A stretch of 64,000 nucleotides of DNA from Galaxea fascicularis (lineage: Eukaryota; Cnidaria; Anthozoa; Scleractinia; Euphylliidae), in assembly GCA_948470475.1 (NCBI GenBank), contig OX419345.1, forward strand, positions 14,318,800 through 14,382,799. The letters run 5' to 3'. The notes under the pieces are model-generated. The model saw nothing but the letters and a program-made list of their open reading frames with translations, was not told the origin of the DNA and did not search any database. The position numbers and the translations under genes were made by a program. Numbering within the stretch: position 1 is the first letter of the stretch; each line of letters begins with the position of its first letter. Shown here piece by piece: positions 52,101 through 55,839 of the stretch.

Positions 52101-54688
52101 CTACATATATATATACTTAATATATACTACTTGTTTCTTTACCAATTACAACATGCTGGTGTTCGAAAAACACTAAGAAAAAATGCACGCTTTAAGTGAA
52201 AACTACTAGTCGCGAGTGTGCTTTGCAGTTGTGAAAAGCCAGAATATTGACATATGAGGGGTCAAGTACATGCGGACGCATGCGTAATGTAAGGTGGAAG
52301 TGTCCGAACGCAAGATATCGTCTATAATTAACTGCCAACTAAAAGGCGTTTAACGTTCCAATGCAAATGTTAAGCGTTTATCCACTTTCTAATTTTGAGT
52401 CCCCCTTGTGTTCGCAATACAGGGTAAGTTCCCTCTTACGTTCGTTTCCTGTCCTTACAGTGTCCTGCGAGCTGTTAAGAAACTGTTCAAATCATGGAAA
52501 CTGTACCAGACCTAATGAGTGTACTTGTGAAACAGGCTTCCAAGGGGGAGAGGACTGTTCAAAAGGTGCAAATAATATATTGATTCAACTAATACCCACA
52601 CTCCGAATAAACGGAACGCGTCAGTTCAAGAAGTGTATGGGTGAGGTGTTGACTATGTCACCTAGTCTTCTCCACCATGTGGTATTTGCGATGAGAGAAA
52701 CAGGGTACATTAATTTATTGCAATGTGCAATTCGACGAGGATGTGTACAGCCGGCGAAAGCAGAAAAAATAATTGTAAAAATTGGGAACTTCTGTTTAGG
52801 TTAGTGCCCAGCTAATTTTCAGTTCTATTCTCCCGGGAAAGATTGATCTCTTTCCCCCTTACTTCCCTAGGGAGTGCAACTTGGTTTGCCCCTCAAATCT
52901 TCCAATTTCGCTTGAGAGGACCGCATGTTCCCAAGAGTATATTGGAAGCAATAGCTCGTGTAAAATGCGGAACACAAAATGTATAATGAATGATGTGGAA
53001 GTTATGCGGAGCAATATTGTAAATTGATGTGTAAAATGTTACGTGTCCTTGCTTTAACAGTGTCATGTGAATTGCTGAGCAACTGTTCAGGACAAGGTAA
53101 CTGCAGCGCGCCTAATGTTTGTACCTGTCACGATGGATTTAAAGGACTCAACTGCTCAGAAGGTATTTTGTTATTTAAATAACAACACGCAATTTGTTCA
53201 GCGCAGAGCCGTAGTCGACCAATTTGATGAGTCTGCAATGTTTTAATGCTGGCAGCAGGTAACTAGGTAAGATCAAGAAAAGAAGATACTGGTATGTTCG
53301 AATATGCTAATATGGTCACGATGCTTCTCATTGGTTGAGAAAGTGGCTAGTTTTGTCAAACAAACGCAGAACGAACTGAAAAGCAAAACTAAAGCAAACA
53401 CAAATTACTTTCGACACTCAGTGAAGTGAAAACCACTTGGAGGTCACAAAGGTAACCACCAGAGCACTCCTTCAGACTTCAGTGCACGCATGTGCCAGAA
53501 TCGGCGCTAAAACAGTGGTAAGTTGTAAGTACCTGTTCCTGTCTGTTCCAGTGTCTTGTGAGTCCTTACACAACTGTTCAAGTCACGGAGCCTGCACAGG
53601 ACCAAACGAGTGTACTTGTGAACAGGGATACCAAGGAGTAGATTGCTCAGAAGGTAAAGCATATTTGTTTATCATTAATGTCAAAAGGCGATAACCGTGA
53701 TGAACACAGCGATGAACGGAGTGGAAAAGACTTTTCAACGAGAATATACTATTCGAGATACTTTCAACGAGAATTATGTTCTGTAAGTCTTCGTAGCAGC
53801 TGCATTAATTATGGAACATTCACGCATCCATCCACTTTTCCACCCATACATGATCCATTCGTCCACTCATCCATCCATCCATCCTTTTATCCATCCATCC
53901 ATCCACGATCCATCCAACCATCCATCCATCCATCCACCCGTCCACCCACCCATCCACCCACCCACCCACCCGCCCATACACCCATCCACCCATCCACCCA
54001 TTCATCCATCCATCCAGTCAGTCAGTCAGTCGCACGCACGTATTTTTGCTTGACTTGTTTATTCCCTTGCGTTTGATTGATTAAGTGGTTGGTTGATTTA
54101 CCTTACTTGCTTTGCAGATGCTTTGAATGATGAAGGCGGCACTTCAGGCGCTTTGGGCACAATTGCAATTGCTGTTTTATCGGTGACATTTTTCGTCCTT
54201 CTTTTTGTGCTGTCCCTGCTTCTCGTCTACTGTTTCAGGAAACGTAAGAGGAACCATGGGGAAGCAAACGCGACCTCCGAACCTCAAAGAAAAGGTGAGT
54301 GGTTCGCTTATTAACTCTGTTTTGCACTGTTTACTTTCCAAAGGTAACAAACAGCCAGACCTTCGCAAACTAAATACACAACAACAAGTTTAAGAGATCG
54401 CGCCCTTCTCGGGTCCTTTTCCCACGTAGAGTCGATTGCAGCCTATACATAAATTTAAACATTAAATAGTGGTGTGCGCCTCGATGTACAGGCCACAACA
54501 CGCGACACAAACGTGTTCTTCGCAATATATTACACCAACAGCCATGTTTCCTTTTAGGTTCAACGAGAGTTTACTCTCAATCGCAATTTCCGTCCACTGG
54601 ATGGGTTTTTGAACCAGTTTCCGATCCAACAGCCAAAGATATTCCCTTGTATTCCTTTCAAAACGCGGCTTATCAACGGCAACTTTGA
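1379..54688 (+). CDS. Giant CARDB-RHS-EGF type I membrane protein (49 exons, 4,309 aa)
   Basis: Exons: 1379-1510, 4167-4426, 7463-7635, 11452-11558, 12155-12426, 12938-13093, 13235-13275, 15209-15294, 15871-16057, 16514-16591, 17708-17962, 18827-19093, 23504-24122, 24762-25061, 25879-26011, 26526-26646, 27594-27698, 28835-29022, 29387-29542, 29964-32172, 32805-34298, 34473-34620, 36105-36238, 36865-37093, 37610-37994, 38446-38736, 39056-39858, 40165-40279, 40941-41047, 41506-41726, 41839-42030, 42755-42859, 43532-43681, 44025-44152, 44900-45130, 45715-45826, 46166-46350, 47095-47242, 47785-47964, 48317-48418, 49401-50099, 51055-51159, 51269-51370, 51890-51991, 52461-52565, 53061-53162, 53552-53653, 54118-54294, 54558-54688. 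Phases match at all 48 junctions and the sum is 12,930 nt including TGA. All introns are GT-AG except intron 8 (GC-AG). I recognise the domains but no named gene. The likely role is a cell-surface adhesion or recognition receptor, inferred from architecture only. Individual exons could still be wrong or alternatively used. Confidence 0.85.
1511..4166. other. Intron 1, no gene seen
   Basis: GT-AG intron of 2.66 kb. The part at about 2390-2710 repeats the motif AATGGAACAGTAC and its complement several times and looks like a decayed inverted-repeat element. Nothing else is recognised. Confidence 0.4.
4167..13275 (+). CDS. Exons 2-7: cnidarian HFRGG-family ectodomain (aa 45-380)
   Basis: Exons 4167-4426, 7463-7635, 11452-11558, 12155-12426, 12938-13093 and 13235-13275. 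The block begins with a beta-rich run ([13 protein letters not shown]), followed by a Cys-containing loop ([27 protein letters not shown]). Next come the typical line ending [10 protein letters not shown], then [20 protein letters not shown] and RECKISY. The last part has CDERPDF and [13 protein letters not shown], then SPPGFIKS and a final Cys pair. This order matches the conserved N-terminal region I recall from many uncharacterised cnidarian secreted proteins. About a dozen cysteines suggest a disulphide-stabilised extracellular fold. The function of the domain is not known to me. Confidence 0.82.
4547..4601. repeat. (AAT)n microsatellite
   Basis: About 18 uninterrupted AAT units lie just inside intron 2. 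Confidence 0.97.
4766..5222. mobile_element. Element with 22-bp perfect inverted ends
   Basis: Positions 4766-4787 and 5201-5222 are perfect 22-bp inverted copies starting AATTTCGGACATTTGAGC. Between them are two short open frames: a plus-strand Arg-rich peptide from 4816 and a minus-strand peptide from about 5163 ([15 protein letters not shown]). Neither is recognised. It could be a small DNA transposon or two exon-like fragments captured by one. Confidence 0.5.
6050..7069 (-). mobile_element. Truncated CR1/L2-like LINE, 3' part of reverse transcriptase
   Basis: The minus strand from about 7069 to 6234 encodes the end of a non-LTR retrotransposon reverse transcriptase. Visible motifs are [27 protein letters not shown] and ARNLGTWFD, then after a frame break [33 protein letters not shown] and KKKLKTHLF. 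About ten residues of the usual YCNSLLYG segment are lost and frames shift at about 6690-6760, so it is dead. An AT-rich 3' UTR extends to about 6050. The 5' part is missing, as is usual for LINE insertions. Confidence 0.85.
7636..9736. other. Intron 3, left part
   Basis: No gene is seen. The stretch holds one inverted-repeat element (8040-8222, listed separately) and, at 8422-8460, the sequence GAGCGTTAGCCCTTCGTC, which recurs at 23142 and is typical of dispersed coral repeats. Confidence 0.4.
8040..8222. mobile_element. Small inverted-repeat element (MITE)
   Basis: Ends are related inverted copies (GCCGCACACGTGAGGAA and TTCCTCTCTGTGTGCGGC). Internal palindromes include a copy of CACGTGTGCGGC and ATCAAACTTGTTTGAT. 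It has no coding capacity. Confidence 0.6.
9843..9914 (-). tRNA. tRNA-Thr(GGT)-like sequence, probably a repeat copy
   Basis: A 72-nt cloverleaf folds on the minus strand: 7-bp acceptor stem GGCTTCA/TGAAGCC, A box TAGCTCAGTTGG, anticodon loop CCGGTAT (anticodon GGT), T arm with B box GGTTCGAATCC. Position 33 is C instead of the universal U. An almost identical truncated copy lies 250 bp away. I therefore suspect a dispersed tRNA-derived repeat more than a working tRNA gene. Confidence 0.55.
10091..10151 (-). pseudogene. Truncated tRNA-Thr-like copy
   Basis: Matches the intact copy from the 3' acceptor strand up to the D arm, with one change in the anticodon stem (GGTGCGATG versus GGCGCGATG). 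It then breaks off where an inverted-repeat element begins at about 10155. The 5' acceptor strand is lost. Confidence 0.8.
10155..10376. mobile_element. Inverted-repeat element with GGGCTGAAATTT motifs
   Basis: The strings GGGCTGAA and CATGTAATCG occur near both ends in opposite orientation, with further TTTCAGCC copies inside. It appears to have inserted into the tRNA-like copy at its left side. Confidence 0.55.
10377..11451. other. Intron 3, right part, nothing recognised
   Basis: AT-rich intron sequence without coding likeness. A 22-bp direct duplication (TTTGTTTTAAGCCTGCTC) lies at about 10674-10710. It ends at the acceptor TTGTTCAG before exon 4. Confidence 0.4.
11789..11906. mobile_element. 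Short MITE, CATATGATCG type
   Basis: Inverted ends of about 28 bp: GTTTCCATATGATCGCCGAC at the left and its imperfect complement ending TCATATGGAAAC at the right. The interior is built from GATCGCAGATCGCA units. Confidence 0.7.
13488..13604. mobile_element. Palindromic MITE with TA target site
   Basis: Nearly perfect hairpin of 117 bp. Its ends are TGCTCTGATATTTGTCCGCG and the complement ending ATCCGAGCA, flanked by TA on both sides. A TA target is typical of Tc1/mariner-type MITEs. Confidence 0.75.
14287..14492. repeat. Imperfect inverted repeat
   Basis: ACTTGCATTTTCGTTG and GTGGTTCAAA at the left pair with TTTGAACCA, GAACCACAACAACG and AAAATGCAAGT at the right. The centre has CCTTTGCCTCA/TGAGACAAAGG arms. 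Confidence 0.65.
14606..14842. mobile_element. MITE with AGAGAG...GACGTTTACGGC ends
   Basis: Inverted ends of about 40 bp, TTAGAGAGATTAAGCATGAC at the left and the complement ending TAAACTCTCTATTAA at the right, with CGGCAAACGGCAAA tracts next to both. Confidence 0.75.
15209..19093 (+). CDS. Exons 8-12: Ig-like modules, first one SbsA/Big_5-like (aa 381-671)
   Basis: Exons 15209-15294, 15871-16057, 16514-16591, 17708-17962 and 18827-19093. Exons 8-10 read [25 protein letters not shown] and [11 protein letters not shown], ending WSIKI. This is the layout of the SbsA Ig-like (Big_5) fold of bacterial surface proteins. Exons 11 and 12 are each one beta-sandwich-like module starting DITPPTLTF and [10 protein letters not shown] and ending HTWFV and YKWKV. 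Each has internal Cys pairs and a D-x-x-GN motif before the last strand, like Ig-like repeats of secreted adhesins. Exons 10, 11 and 12 are all phase 1-1 and so could be shuffled without breaking frame. Exon 8 ends with a GC splice donor. Confidence 0.82.
16931..17062. mobile_element. Short MITE in intron 10
   Basis: Ends GCCAGATTCACGAAGCCCTC and the complement ending GGCTTCGGGAATCTGGC are 26-bp inverted copies with one or two mismatches; the interior has no coding likeness. Confidence 0.75.
17252..17406. repeat. GGGCGTAGC-ended repeat
   Basis: Short inverted ends GGGCGTAGC and GCTACGCCC bracket two C-homopolymer tracts (12 and 8 C). This is a common dispersed repeat type. Confidence 0.5.
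18121..18381 (+). mobile_element. tRNA-derived SINE
   Basis: Starts GCAGGGTTGGCGCAGTGG, with a pol III A box (TGGCGCAGTGG, 18128-18138) and B box (GGTTAGATTCC, 18171-18181). A tRNA-unrelated body with TTGGTTCACTACTCTGCTTT follows, and the tail is AAATAAAGTTATTATTATA. It lies in intron 11. Confidence 0.82.
18654..18690. repeat. (ATT/ATC)n microsatellite
   Basis: Run of ATTATC/ATCATC triplets 140 bp before exon 12. Confidence 0.85.
19958..22175. mobile_element. 2.2-kb foldback element with 892-bp arms
   Basis: Arms 19958-20849 and 21285-22175 are near-perfect inverted copies that start TATGGCAAGCCAAATGTAGC. They are flanked by the 6-bp direct repeat GTCCGG (19952-19957 and 22176-22181), as expected of a transposition event. 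The outer third of each arm is an ATTCAAC minisatellite with a 19-bp subunit arranged in 57-bp higher units (for example 20100-20270). The inner part is non-repetitive, and a 52-residue open frame is mirrored in both arms. The 435-bp centre contains a second inverted repeat. No transposase is recognised. The arms are long enough to form a cruciform or a hairpin in the intron transcript. Confidence 0.85.
20851..21028. repeat. Inner inverted repeat inside the foldback element
   Basis: About 70-bp arms start AAGGAGGAAAATATTATAAT and end at the GCTCTAATTATGGCTG turn, separated by about 30 bp. The spacer motif TTTAGCGCTCAATTTCACGT recurs downstream at about 21079. Confidence 0.85.
22986..23215. 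repeat. GAGT-rich and GAGCGTTAGCCC repeat stretch
   Basis: A (GAGT)n-like run (23008-23050) is followed by an inverted pair GAGCGTTAGCCCTTCGTC / GACGAAGGGCTAACGCTC with a short loop at 23140-23200. The same motif occurs once at 8430. Confidence 0.65.
23504..24122 (+). CDS. Exon 13: HYR-like and Fn3-like region (aa 672-878)
   Basis: The exon follows the 4.4-kb intron that carries the foldback element. The first 75 residues contain a Cys-bounded module with [10 protein letters not shown] and [17 protein letters not shown], which resembles HYR-type Ig-like repeats. A second Cys-rich copy follows ([36 protein letters not shown]). The tail ([22 protein letters not shown]) starts an Fn3-like module that continues in exon 14 with [11 protein letters not shown] and SPVWGFQT. 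The exon ends in phase 2 (TG|gtaagc). Confidence 0.8.
24312..24365. repeat. (TTG)n/(GAT)n microsatellite
   Basis: TGTTGTTGTTG passes into GATGATGATGGTGATGATG in intron 13. A run of about 18 T lies 90 bp downstream. Confidence 0.9.
24762..29542 (+). CDS. Exons 14-19: Fn3-like end and CARDB modules 1-3 (aa 878-1212)
   Basis: Exons 24762-25061, 25879-26011, 26526-26646, 27594-27698, 28835-29022 and 29387-29542. CARDB modules show the series x-P-D-L/F-x-V, W-x-V-x-N-x-G, W-Y-D-x-V, a G-x-Y-like turn and a final D/E-N pair. Module 1 runs [11 protein letters not shown] to [10 protein letters not shown] to TWYDAVL. Module 2 runs [11 protein letters not shown] to WSVKNYGMG to WYDKVYLS, then HNDEDDN. 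Module 3 starts [10 protein letters not shown] with FQVSNEGLG and continues in exon 20. CARDB domains are bacterial and archaeal cell-adhesion-related beta folds that are rare in animals. Exon 15 was placed at 25879 because only that acceptor keeps phase and module length. Confidence 0.82.
25062..25878. other. Intron 14, nothing recognised
   Basis: AT-rich at 25370-25450 with TTAATGATTAATG repeats. An open stretch before exon 15 was considered coding and rejected on phase. Confidence 0.4.
26647..27593. other. Intron 16 with CCATATTGG repeats
   Basis: GGCCATATTGG occurs at about 26920 and 26952, and the complement CCAATATGGCC at about 27031, with ATGACGTCACGG close by. No gene is seen. Confidence 0.4.
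27790..28152. mobile_element. DNA transposon remnant with about 50-bp inverted ends
   Basis: Left TAAGAAATAAAATTGTTGTC and AACTTTTTGTAAGGACGTTT pair with right AAACGTCCTTACAAAAAGTT and GACAACAATTTTATTTCTTA. The interior has no recognised coding sequence. Confidence 0.78.
28325..28471. mobile_element. GGATAGCGCTATCC-type MITE
   Basis: Inverted ends GGCCCCGGTTGTTCAAACG and its complement ending CAACTGGGGCC, with internal TGGATAGCGCTATCCA palindromes. I know this type as very common in cnidarian and other marine invertebrate genomes. Confidence 0.85.
29964..32172 (+). CDS. Exon 20: CARDB modules 3-9 in one 2.2-kb exon (aa 1213-1949)
   Basis: A single open exon of 2,209 nt finishes CARDB module 3 and contains modules 4-8 and the beginning of 9. 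Module starts are visible as [50 protein letters not shown] and [10 protein letters not shown]. Each is followed by the N-x-G turn (VKNVGPG, VENNGTG, ASNIGSW, VKNVGFV, ITNRGEY), and most by a W-x-D or W-x-N line. Modules 7 and 8 are joined by a Pro/Thr-rich linker ([20 protein letters not shown]). Many N-x-S/T sites fit an extracellular location. The exon is far longer than its neighbours and ends in phase 1 (CAAG|gtaagt). Confidence 0.88.
32173..32804. other. Intron 20, nothing recognised
   Basis: AT-rich, with a poly-A-like run at about 32620-32650 that may be the tail of an old retroposed insertion. Confidence 0.4.
32805..34298 (+). CDS. Exon 21: end of CARDB 9, PPC-like and IPT/TIG-like modules (aa 1949-2447)
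   Basis: The exon opens with [17 protein letters not shown], the middle of CARDB module 9. Residues after [13 protein letters not shown] resemble a bacterial pre-peptidase C-terminal (PPC) fold: a beta run, an [10 protein letters not shown] line, then [11 protein letters not shown]. The next part ([26 protein letters not shown]) looks like an IPT/TIG module. The final 170 residues include [13 protein letters not shown] and a predicted helical stretch ([15 protein letters not shown]). In bacterial giants a similar stretch sits directly before the RHS shell, as here. PPC and IPT calls are by pattern only. Confidence 0.78.
34473..37093 (+). CDS. Exons 22-24: N-terminal lid of the RHS shell (aa 2447-2617)
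   Basis: Exons 34473-34620, 36105-36238 and 36865-37093. Exon 22 begins [12 protein letters not shown] and carries [13 protein letters not shown] followed by [10 protein letters not shown]. This corresponds to the 'PLxFxRxYxS...GxFGxGWxxxW' opening of bacterial RHS proteins. Exon 23 ([23 protein letters not shown]) and exon 24 ([33 protein letters not shown]) continue the strand pattern up to the first YD repeats. Exon 23 was located by phase and by its fit between exons 22 and 24. Intron 22 (34621-36104) holds a piggyBac-like element. Confidence 0.83.
34842..35840. mobile_element. piggyBac-like MITE with TTAA target
   Basis: The element proper, 34846-35836, has 11-bp perfect inverted ends CCCATTGACTA / TAGTCAATGGG. 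It is flanked by TTAA at the left and TTAG (one change from TTAA) at the right. C-rich ends on TTAA are typical of piggyBac. No transposase domain is recognised inside. It lies in intron 22. Confidence 0.6.
35993..36024 (+). other. G-run tract near exon 23
   Basis: Three runs of five or more G separated by single T sit about 80 bp before exon 23. A quadruplex would need a fourth run and is possible because the first run is long. Confidence 0.4.
37094..37609. other. Intron 24, nothing recognised
   Basis: Contains an AATTAATT-rich stretch at 37375-37425. No gene is seen. Confidence 0.4.
37610..40279 (+). CDS. Exons 25-28: YD-repeat array of the RHS shell (aa 2617-3148)
   Basis: Exons 37610-37994, 38446-38736, 39056-39858 and 40165-40279. 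YD-type repeats follow each other closely: [158 protein letters not shown] and [12 protein letters not shown]. In TcC toxins and teneurins such repeats wind into a large hollow beta shell. The run of about 530 residues is long enough for a closed or nearly closed barrel. Confidence 0.88.
40280..40940. other. Intron 28, nothing recognised
   Basis: No coding likeness. An AATTAATTAACC-like AT-rich run lies at 40808-40855. Confidence 0.4.
40941..42030 (+). CDS. Exons 29-31: RHS-associated core with paired DPxG motifs (aa 3149-3321)
   Basis: Exons 40941-41047, 41506-41726 and 41839-42030. The canonical core is present: [17 protein letters not shown], then [22 protein letters not shown], then [24 protein letters not shown] lies at residues 3255-3258, followed after 20 residues (with [11 protein letters not shown]) by DPRG at 3279-3282. 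Bacterial Rhs proteins use this DPxG-spacer-DPxG pair for self-cleavage just after the core. The spacer there is about 18. The exon ends with an Ala/Gly-rich run ([11 protein letters not shown]) of the kind that follows bacterial cores. The intron between exons 30 and 31 cuts the Gly codon of DPLG. Confidence 0.9.
42551..42690 (+). repeat. Duplicate of the end of exon 33 (copy in intron 31)
   Basis: These 140 bp match 43600-43739 with one mismatch. The copy contains the last 82 bases of exon 33, its donor (AGCC|gtaatt) and the first part of intron 33, but lacks the exon's acceptor and first 68 bases. It lies in intron 31, upstream of exon 32. It is not expected to be spliced in by itself. Confidence 0.95.
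42755..44152 (+). CDS. Exons 32-34: post-core segment (aa 3322-3449)
   Basis: Exons 42755-42859, 43532-43681 and 44025-44152. The segment reads [18 protein letters not shown], then [32 protein letters not shown], then [18 protein letters not shown] and [16 protein letters not shown]. It is small, Ala/Gly-rich then amphipathic, and lies where polymorphic toxins carry their variable C-terminal domain. I recognise no nuclease or other toxin motif. Exon 33 has an in-frame TAA at 43688-43690 that is avoided by the donor AGCC|gtaatt at 43682. The end of exon 33 with its donor is duplicated in intron 31. Confidence 0.72.
43600..43739 (+). repeat. Original of the 140-bp duplication (exon 33 / intron 33)
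   Basis: Runs from inside exon 33 (GATGATGGCCGCGTCAAC) across the donor to position 43739. The distance to the copy is 1,049 bp, and identity is 139 of 140. Confidence 0.95.
44153..44899. other. Intron 34, nothing recognised
   Basis: No coding likeness and no clear repeat. It ends with the acceptor TTGATATAG. Confidence 0.4.
44900..46350 (+). CDS. Exons 35-37: bacterial-type 'DPND' module (aa 3450-3625)
   Basis: Exons 44900-45130, 45715-45826 and 46166-46350. The junction with exon 34 restores [15 protein letters not shown]. It is followed by [29 protein letters not shown] and [10 protein letters not shown], then [54 protein letters not shown]. This series is one I know from large bacterial surface proteins, where it often follows CARDB, RHS or dockerin-bearing regions. 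Its function is unknown to me and I know of no standard animal protein that carries it. Conservation is strong across three exons. Confidence 0.85.
45425..45602. mobile_element. TTTCTCGAAA-ended palindromic element
   Basis: Left GTTTCTCGAAACCCCCGAAA with TTTTCGGGCC pairs with right GGGCCCGAAAAGTTTTCGG and TTTTGAGAAATGGGCC. Located in intron 35. Confidence 0.6.
46351..47094. other. Intron 37, nothing recognised
   Basis: No coding likeness or clear repeat. Confidence 0.4.
47095..47964 (+). CDS. Exons 38-39: Ig/Fn3-like module after the DPND block (aa 3626-3735)
   Basis: Exons 47095-47242 and 47785-47964. The text [14 protein letters not shown], then [36 protein letters not shown] and a final TVDFEL matches the 'xxxAPxSxV...D-x-GSG-xxxYxIYVS...Gx-Y-F...A-x-DxxGN' layout. 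In bacterial proteins this module usually follows the DPND block. The module ends in phase 1 directly before the first EGF exon. Confidence 0.82.
48317..48418 (+). CDS. Exon 40: EGF repeat 1 (aa 3735-3768)
   Basis: A 102-nt phase 1-1 exon encodes one six-cysteine EGF-like repeat: [14 protein letters not shown], then [13 protein letters not shown]. The short Cys spacing is like that of tenascin and teneurin EGF repeats. It stands apart from the other six EGF repeats because exon 41 lies between them. Confidence 0.88.
48419..49400. other. Intron 40, no gene seen
   Basis: About 1 kb between EGF 1 and the adhesin exon. AT-rich with several ATTGG and GCCAAT motifs at 48630-49040, likely old repeats. 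Confidence 0.4.
49401..50099 (+). CDS. Exon 41: bacterial cadherin-like adhesin module between EGF 1 and EGF 2 (aa 3769-4002)
   Basis: A 699-nt phase 1-1 exon. The first half carries a beta-rich repeat ([35 protein letters not shown]). At [16 protein letters not shown] a new repeat starts, followed by [23 protein letters not shown] and [11 protein letters not shown]. The 'ADAPxL...DxDGSExLxIxxxGxPxG...' series is typical of repeats in bacterial RTX adhesins. Six or more N-x-S/T sites are present. The exon ends YC|G with the donor at 50100. Confidence 0.8.
50143..50297. mobile_element. MITE directly downstream of exon 41
   Basis: Inverted ends TACTAACAGAGTTCGAGG / CGAGGTTAGTA with inner GGTCCGTACTGTAAGTTAC / GTGACTTACAATACGGACC arms. 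It starts 43 bp after the exon 41 donor. Confidence 0.75.
50298..51054. other. Rest of intron 41, nothing recognised
   Basis: A GC-rich stretch with GCGCGCGGGAAAGGAAACC at about 50335 is probably another repeat. No gene is seen. Confidence 0.4.
51055..53653 (+). CDS. Exons 42-47: EGF repeats 2-7 (aa 4002-4208)
   Basis: Six exons, 51055-51159, 51269-51370, 51890-51991, 52461-52565, 53061-53162 and 53552-53653. Each is 102 or 105 nt, each phase 1-1, and each encodes exactly one EGF repeat of the form SCExxxNCSxxGxC-TxPNxCTCxxGFxGxxC. The exons are near copies of one another, which points to serial exon duplication. They form a stalk of about 200 residues between the adhesin module and the membrane. 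No calcium-binding consensus is seen. Confidence 0.9.
53821..54035. repeat. (CATC)n satellite
   Basis: About 200 bp of CATC/CACC units ending in CAGTCAGTCAGT, in intron 47 shortly before the transmembrane exon. Open frames across it are repeat artefacts. Confidence 0.95.
54118..54688 (+). CDS. Exons 48-49: transmembrane helix and cytoplasmic tail (aa 4208-4309)
   Basis: Exons 54118-54294 and 54558-54688. After a short acidic-polar stem ([11 protein letters not shown]) there is one hydrophobic helix at about residues 4219-4247 ([20 protein letters not shown]). The stop-transfer cluster FRKRKRN follows, so the N-terminus is outside and the last 62 residues inside. The tail has five or six Ser/Tyr-rich spots and an N-x-x-Y motif (FQNAAY) nine residues before the stop. 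The TGA is at 54686-54688. Confidence 0.88.
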
Positions 54689-54836
54689 ACGACAAAGACC
54701 CGTTTGCATGAGCGATCGATGATGACGATAGCGATGCCGACTATCAATGAAGATGACGATGCTGGTAGAGATTATAGGCTTGTTACAGGTTGAGGACGAC
54801 GACGACGACAAAGATGCTGGTTATCATTTTAACATG

Positions 54837-54889
54837 GCAATGATAATGATGACGACGACGATGATGATGACGATGACGATGATGACGGC
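54837..54889. repeat. (GAT/GAC)n microsatellite
   Basis: GATGACGACGACGATGATGA run downstream of the stop codon, possibly in the 3' UTR of the giant gene. Confidence 0.85.
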
Positions 54890-55524
54890 ATTAGACGCAA
54901 CTATCTGACAGTGTGTTTATTAAGGAGCGTAAGACTGTAGACCATTTAGAAGGTCGCAAGCAGGAGTCAAACTAGTATAGCGTAAAGAGCAAAAAGTAGA
55001 GCAAAATTAAGAAGAAAATATTTAACCGCAATAGCCCTTTTTGCCGATACGGCGGCCATCTTGAATTCCGAGGAAATTATGGGGATACCCAGGGGCAGAT
55101 GAGAAATAATTATAAAGAATACTGTGGCGTGACAACTTTTAACAATATTTTTTCGCTAACCATAGGAACAACTGCCAAATACCGTGACAGTAAGGTGTAA
55201 GCTTGTAATATTTGTTATGGAATATGAGAGACAAGCAGTAAAAATTTATCCTGAAAGCTGTGTATACGATAAATTTTCCAGCGATTGCCCCCTCGGGAGC
55301 CCATAATTTCTTAGTCAAAACAATAGAATTCAAGATGGCCGCCGTATCGGTGAAAAGGTCTACTATTAGCCGCACATATTTATCCCGGCGCATTCATCCT
55401 TCGTCGTACCTACACATTTTAGCCGTTTCAGTTGCTACTTGTCCAGACTTATTTTGCTTGACGAGGAAGTCTAGATTTAAGGAAGGCCGTATGTCAATAT
55501 TATGATACACTAAATATTTGAGCC

Positions 55525-55832
55525 AAATTGACAGACCATAGAAGAGGACACATTCAACAAGTAAGATCGATCCAGCAGGCTGTGAAAGAAAAGGATTTGA
55601 GGTTGTGGAACAGAATTATTGATACTCCCTCGCATCCCCTCCACGCAGGAACAAGGCCCTACGCGGTAGGTCACACCCTTACCAGCTCCCACGTGTTAGT
55701 ACAGAGAAGTTCAAGAAATGTTTTGTTAATAATGTCTCTTTGATCTTAAATAGACTGTGATTGGTATTTCTTAAGTAGTTTCTATTATGATTACGTTATA
55801 CGTTTTAACGTCTGTTTAAAATCTTGAATAAA
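55525..55832 (+). mobile_element. 3' end of a non-LTR retrotransposon
   Basis: The plus strand keeps the end of a LINE ORF2: VKEKDLRLWNRIIDTPSHPL, then in another frame YQLPRVSTEKFKKCFVNNVS and a stop. A short AT-rich 3' UTR ends in AATAAA. The frameshift and 5' truncation make it inactive. Confidence 0.65.
55827..55832 (+). terminator. Candidate polyadenylation signal
   Basis: AATAAA 1.14 kb after the giant gene's stop codon, at the end of the LINE tail. A second AATAAA is at 55985. Either could serve the giant gene; which is used cannot be told from sequence. Confidence 0.35.
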
Positions 55833-55839
55833 GACTATT

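Noticed and set aside
53678..54076. His/Pro-rich frames
   Set aside because: They are translations of the (CATC)n satellite.
54837..54889. CRISPR-like short repeats
   Set aside because: This and other short repeats are microsatellites or inverted repeats. No regular repeat-spacer array is present, and the DNA is eukaryotic.
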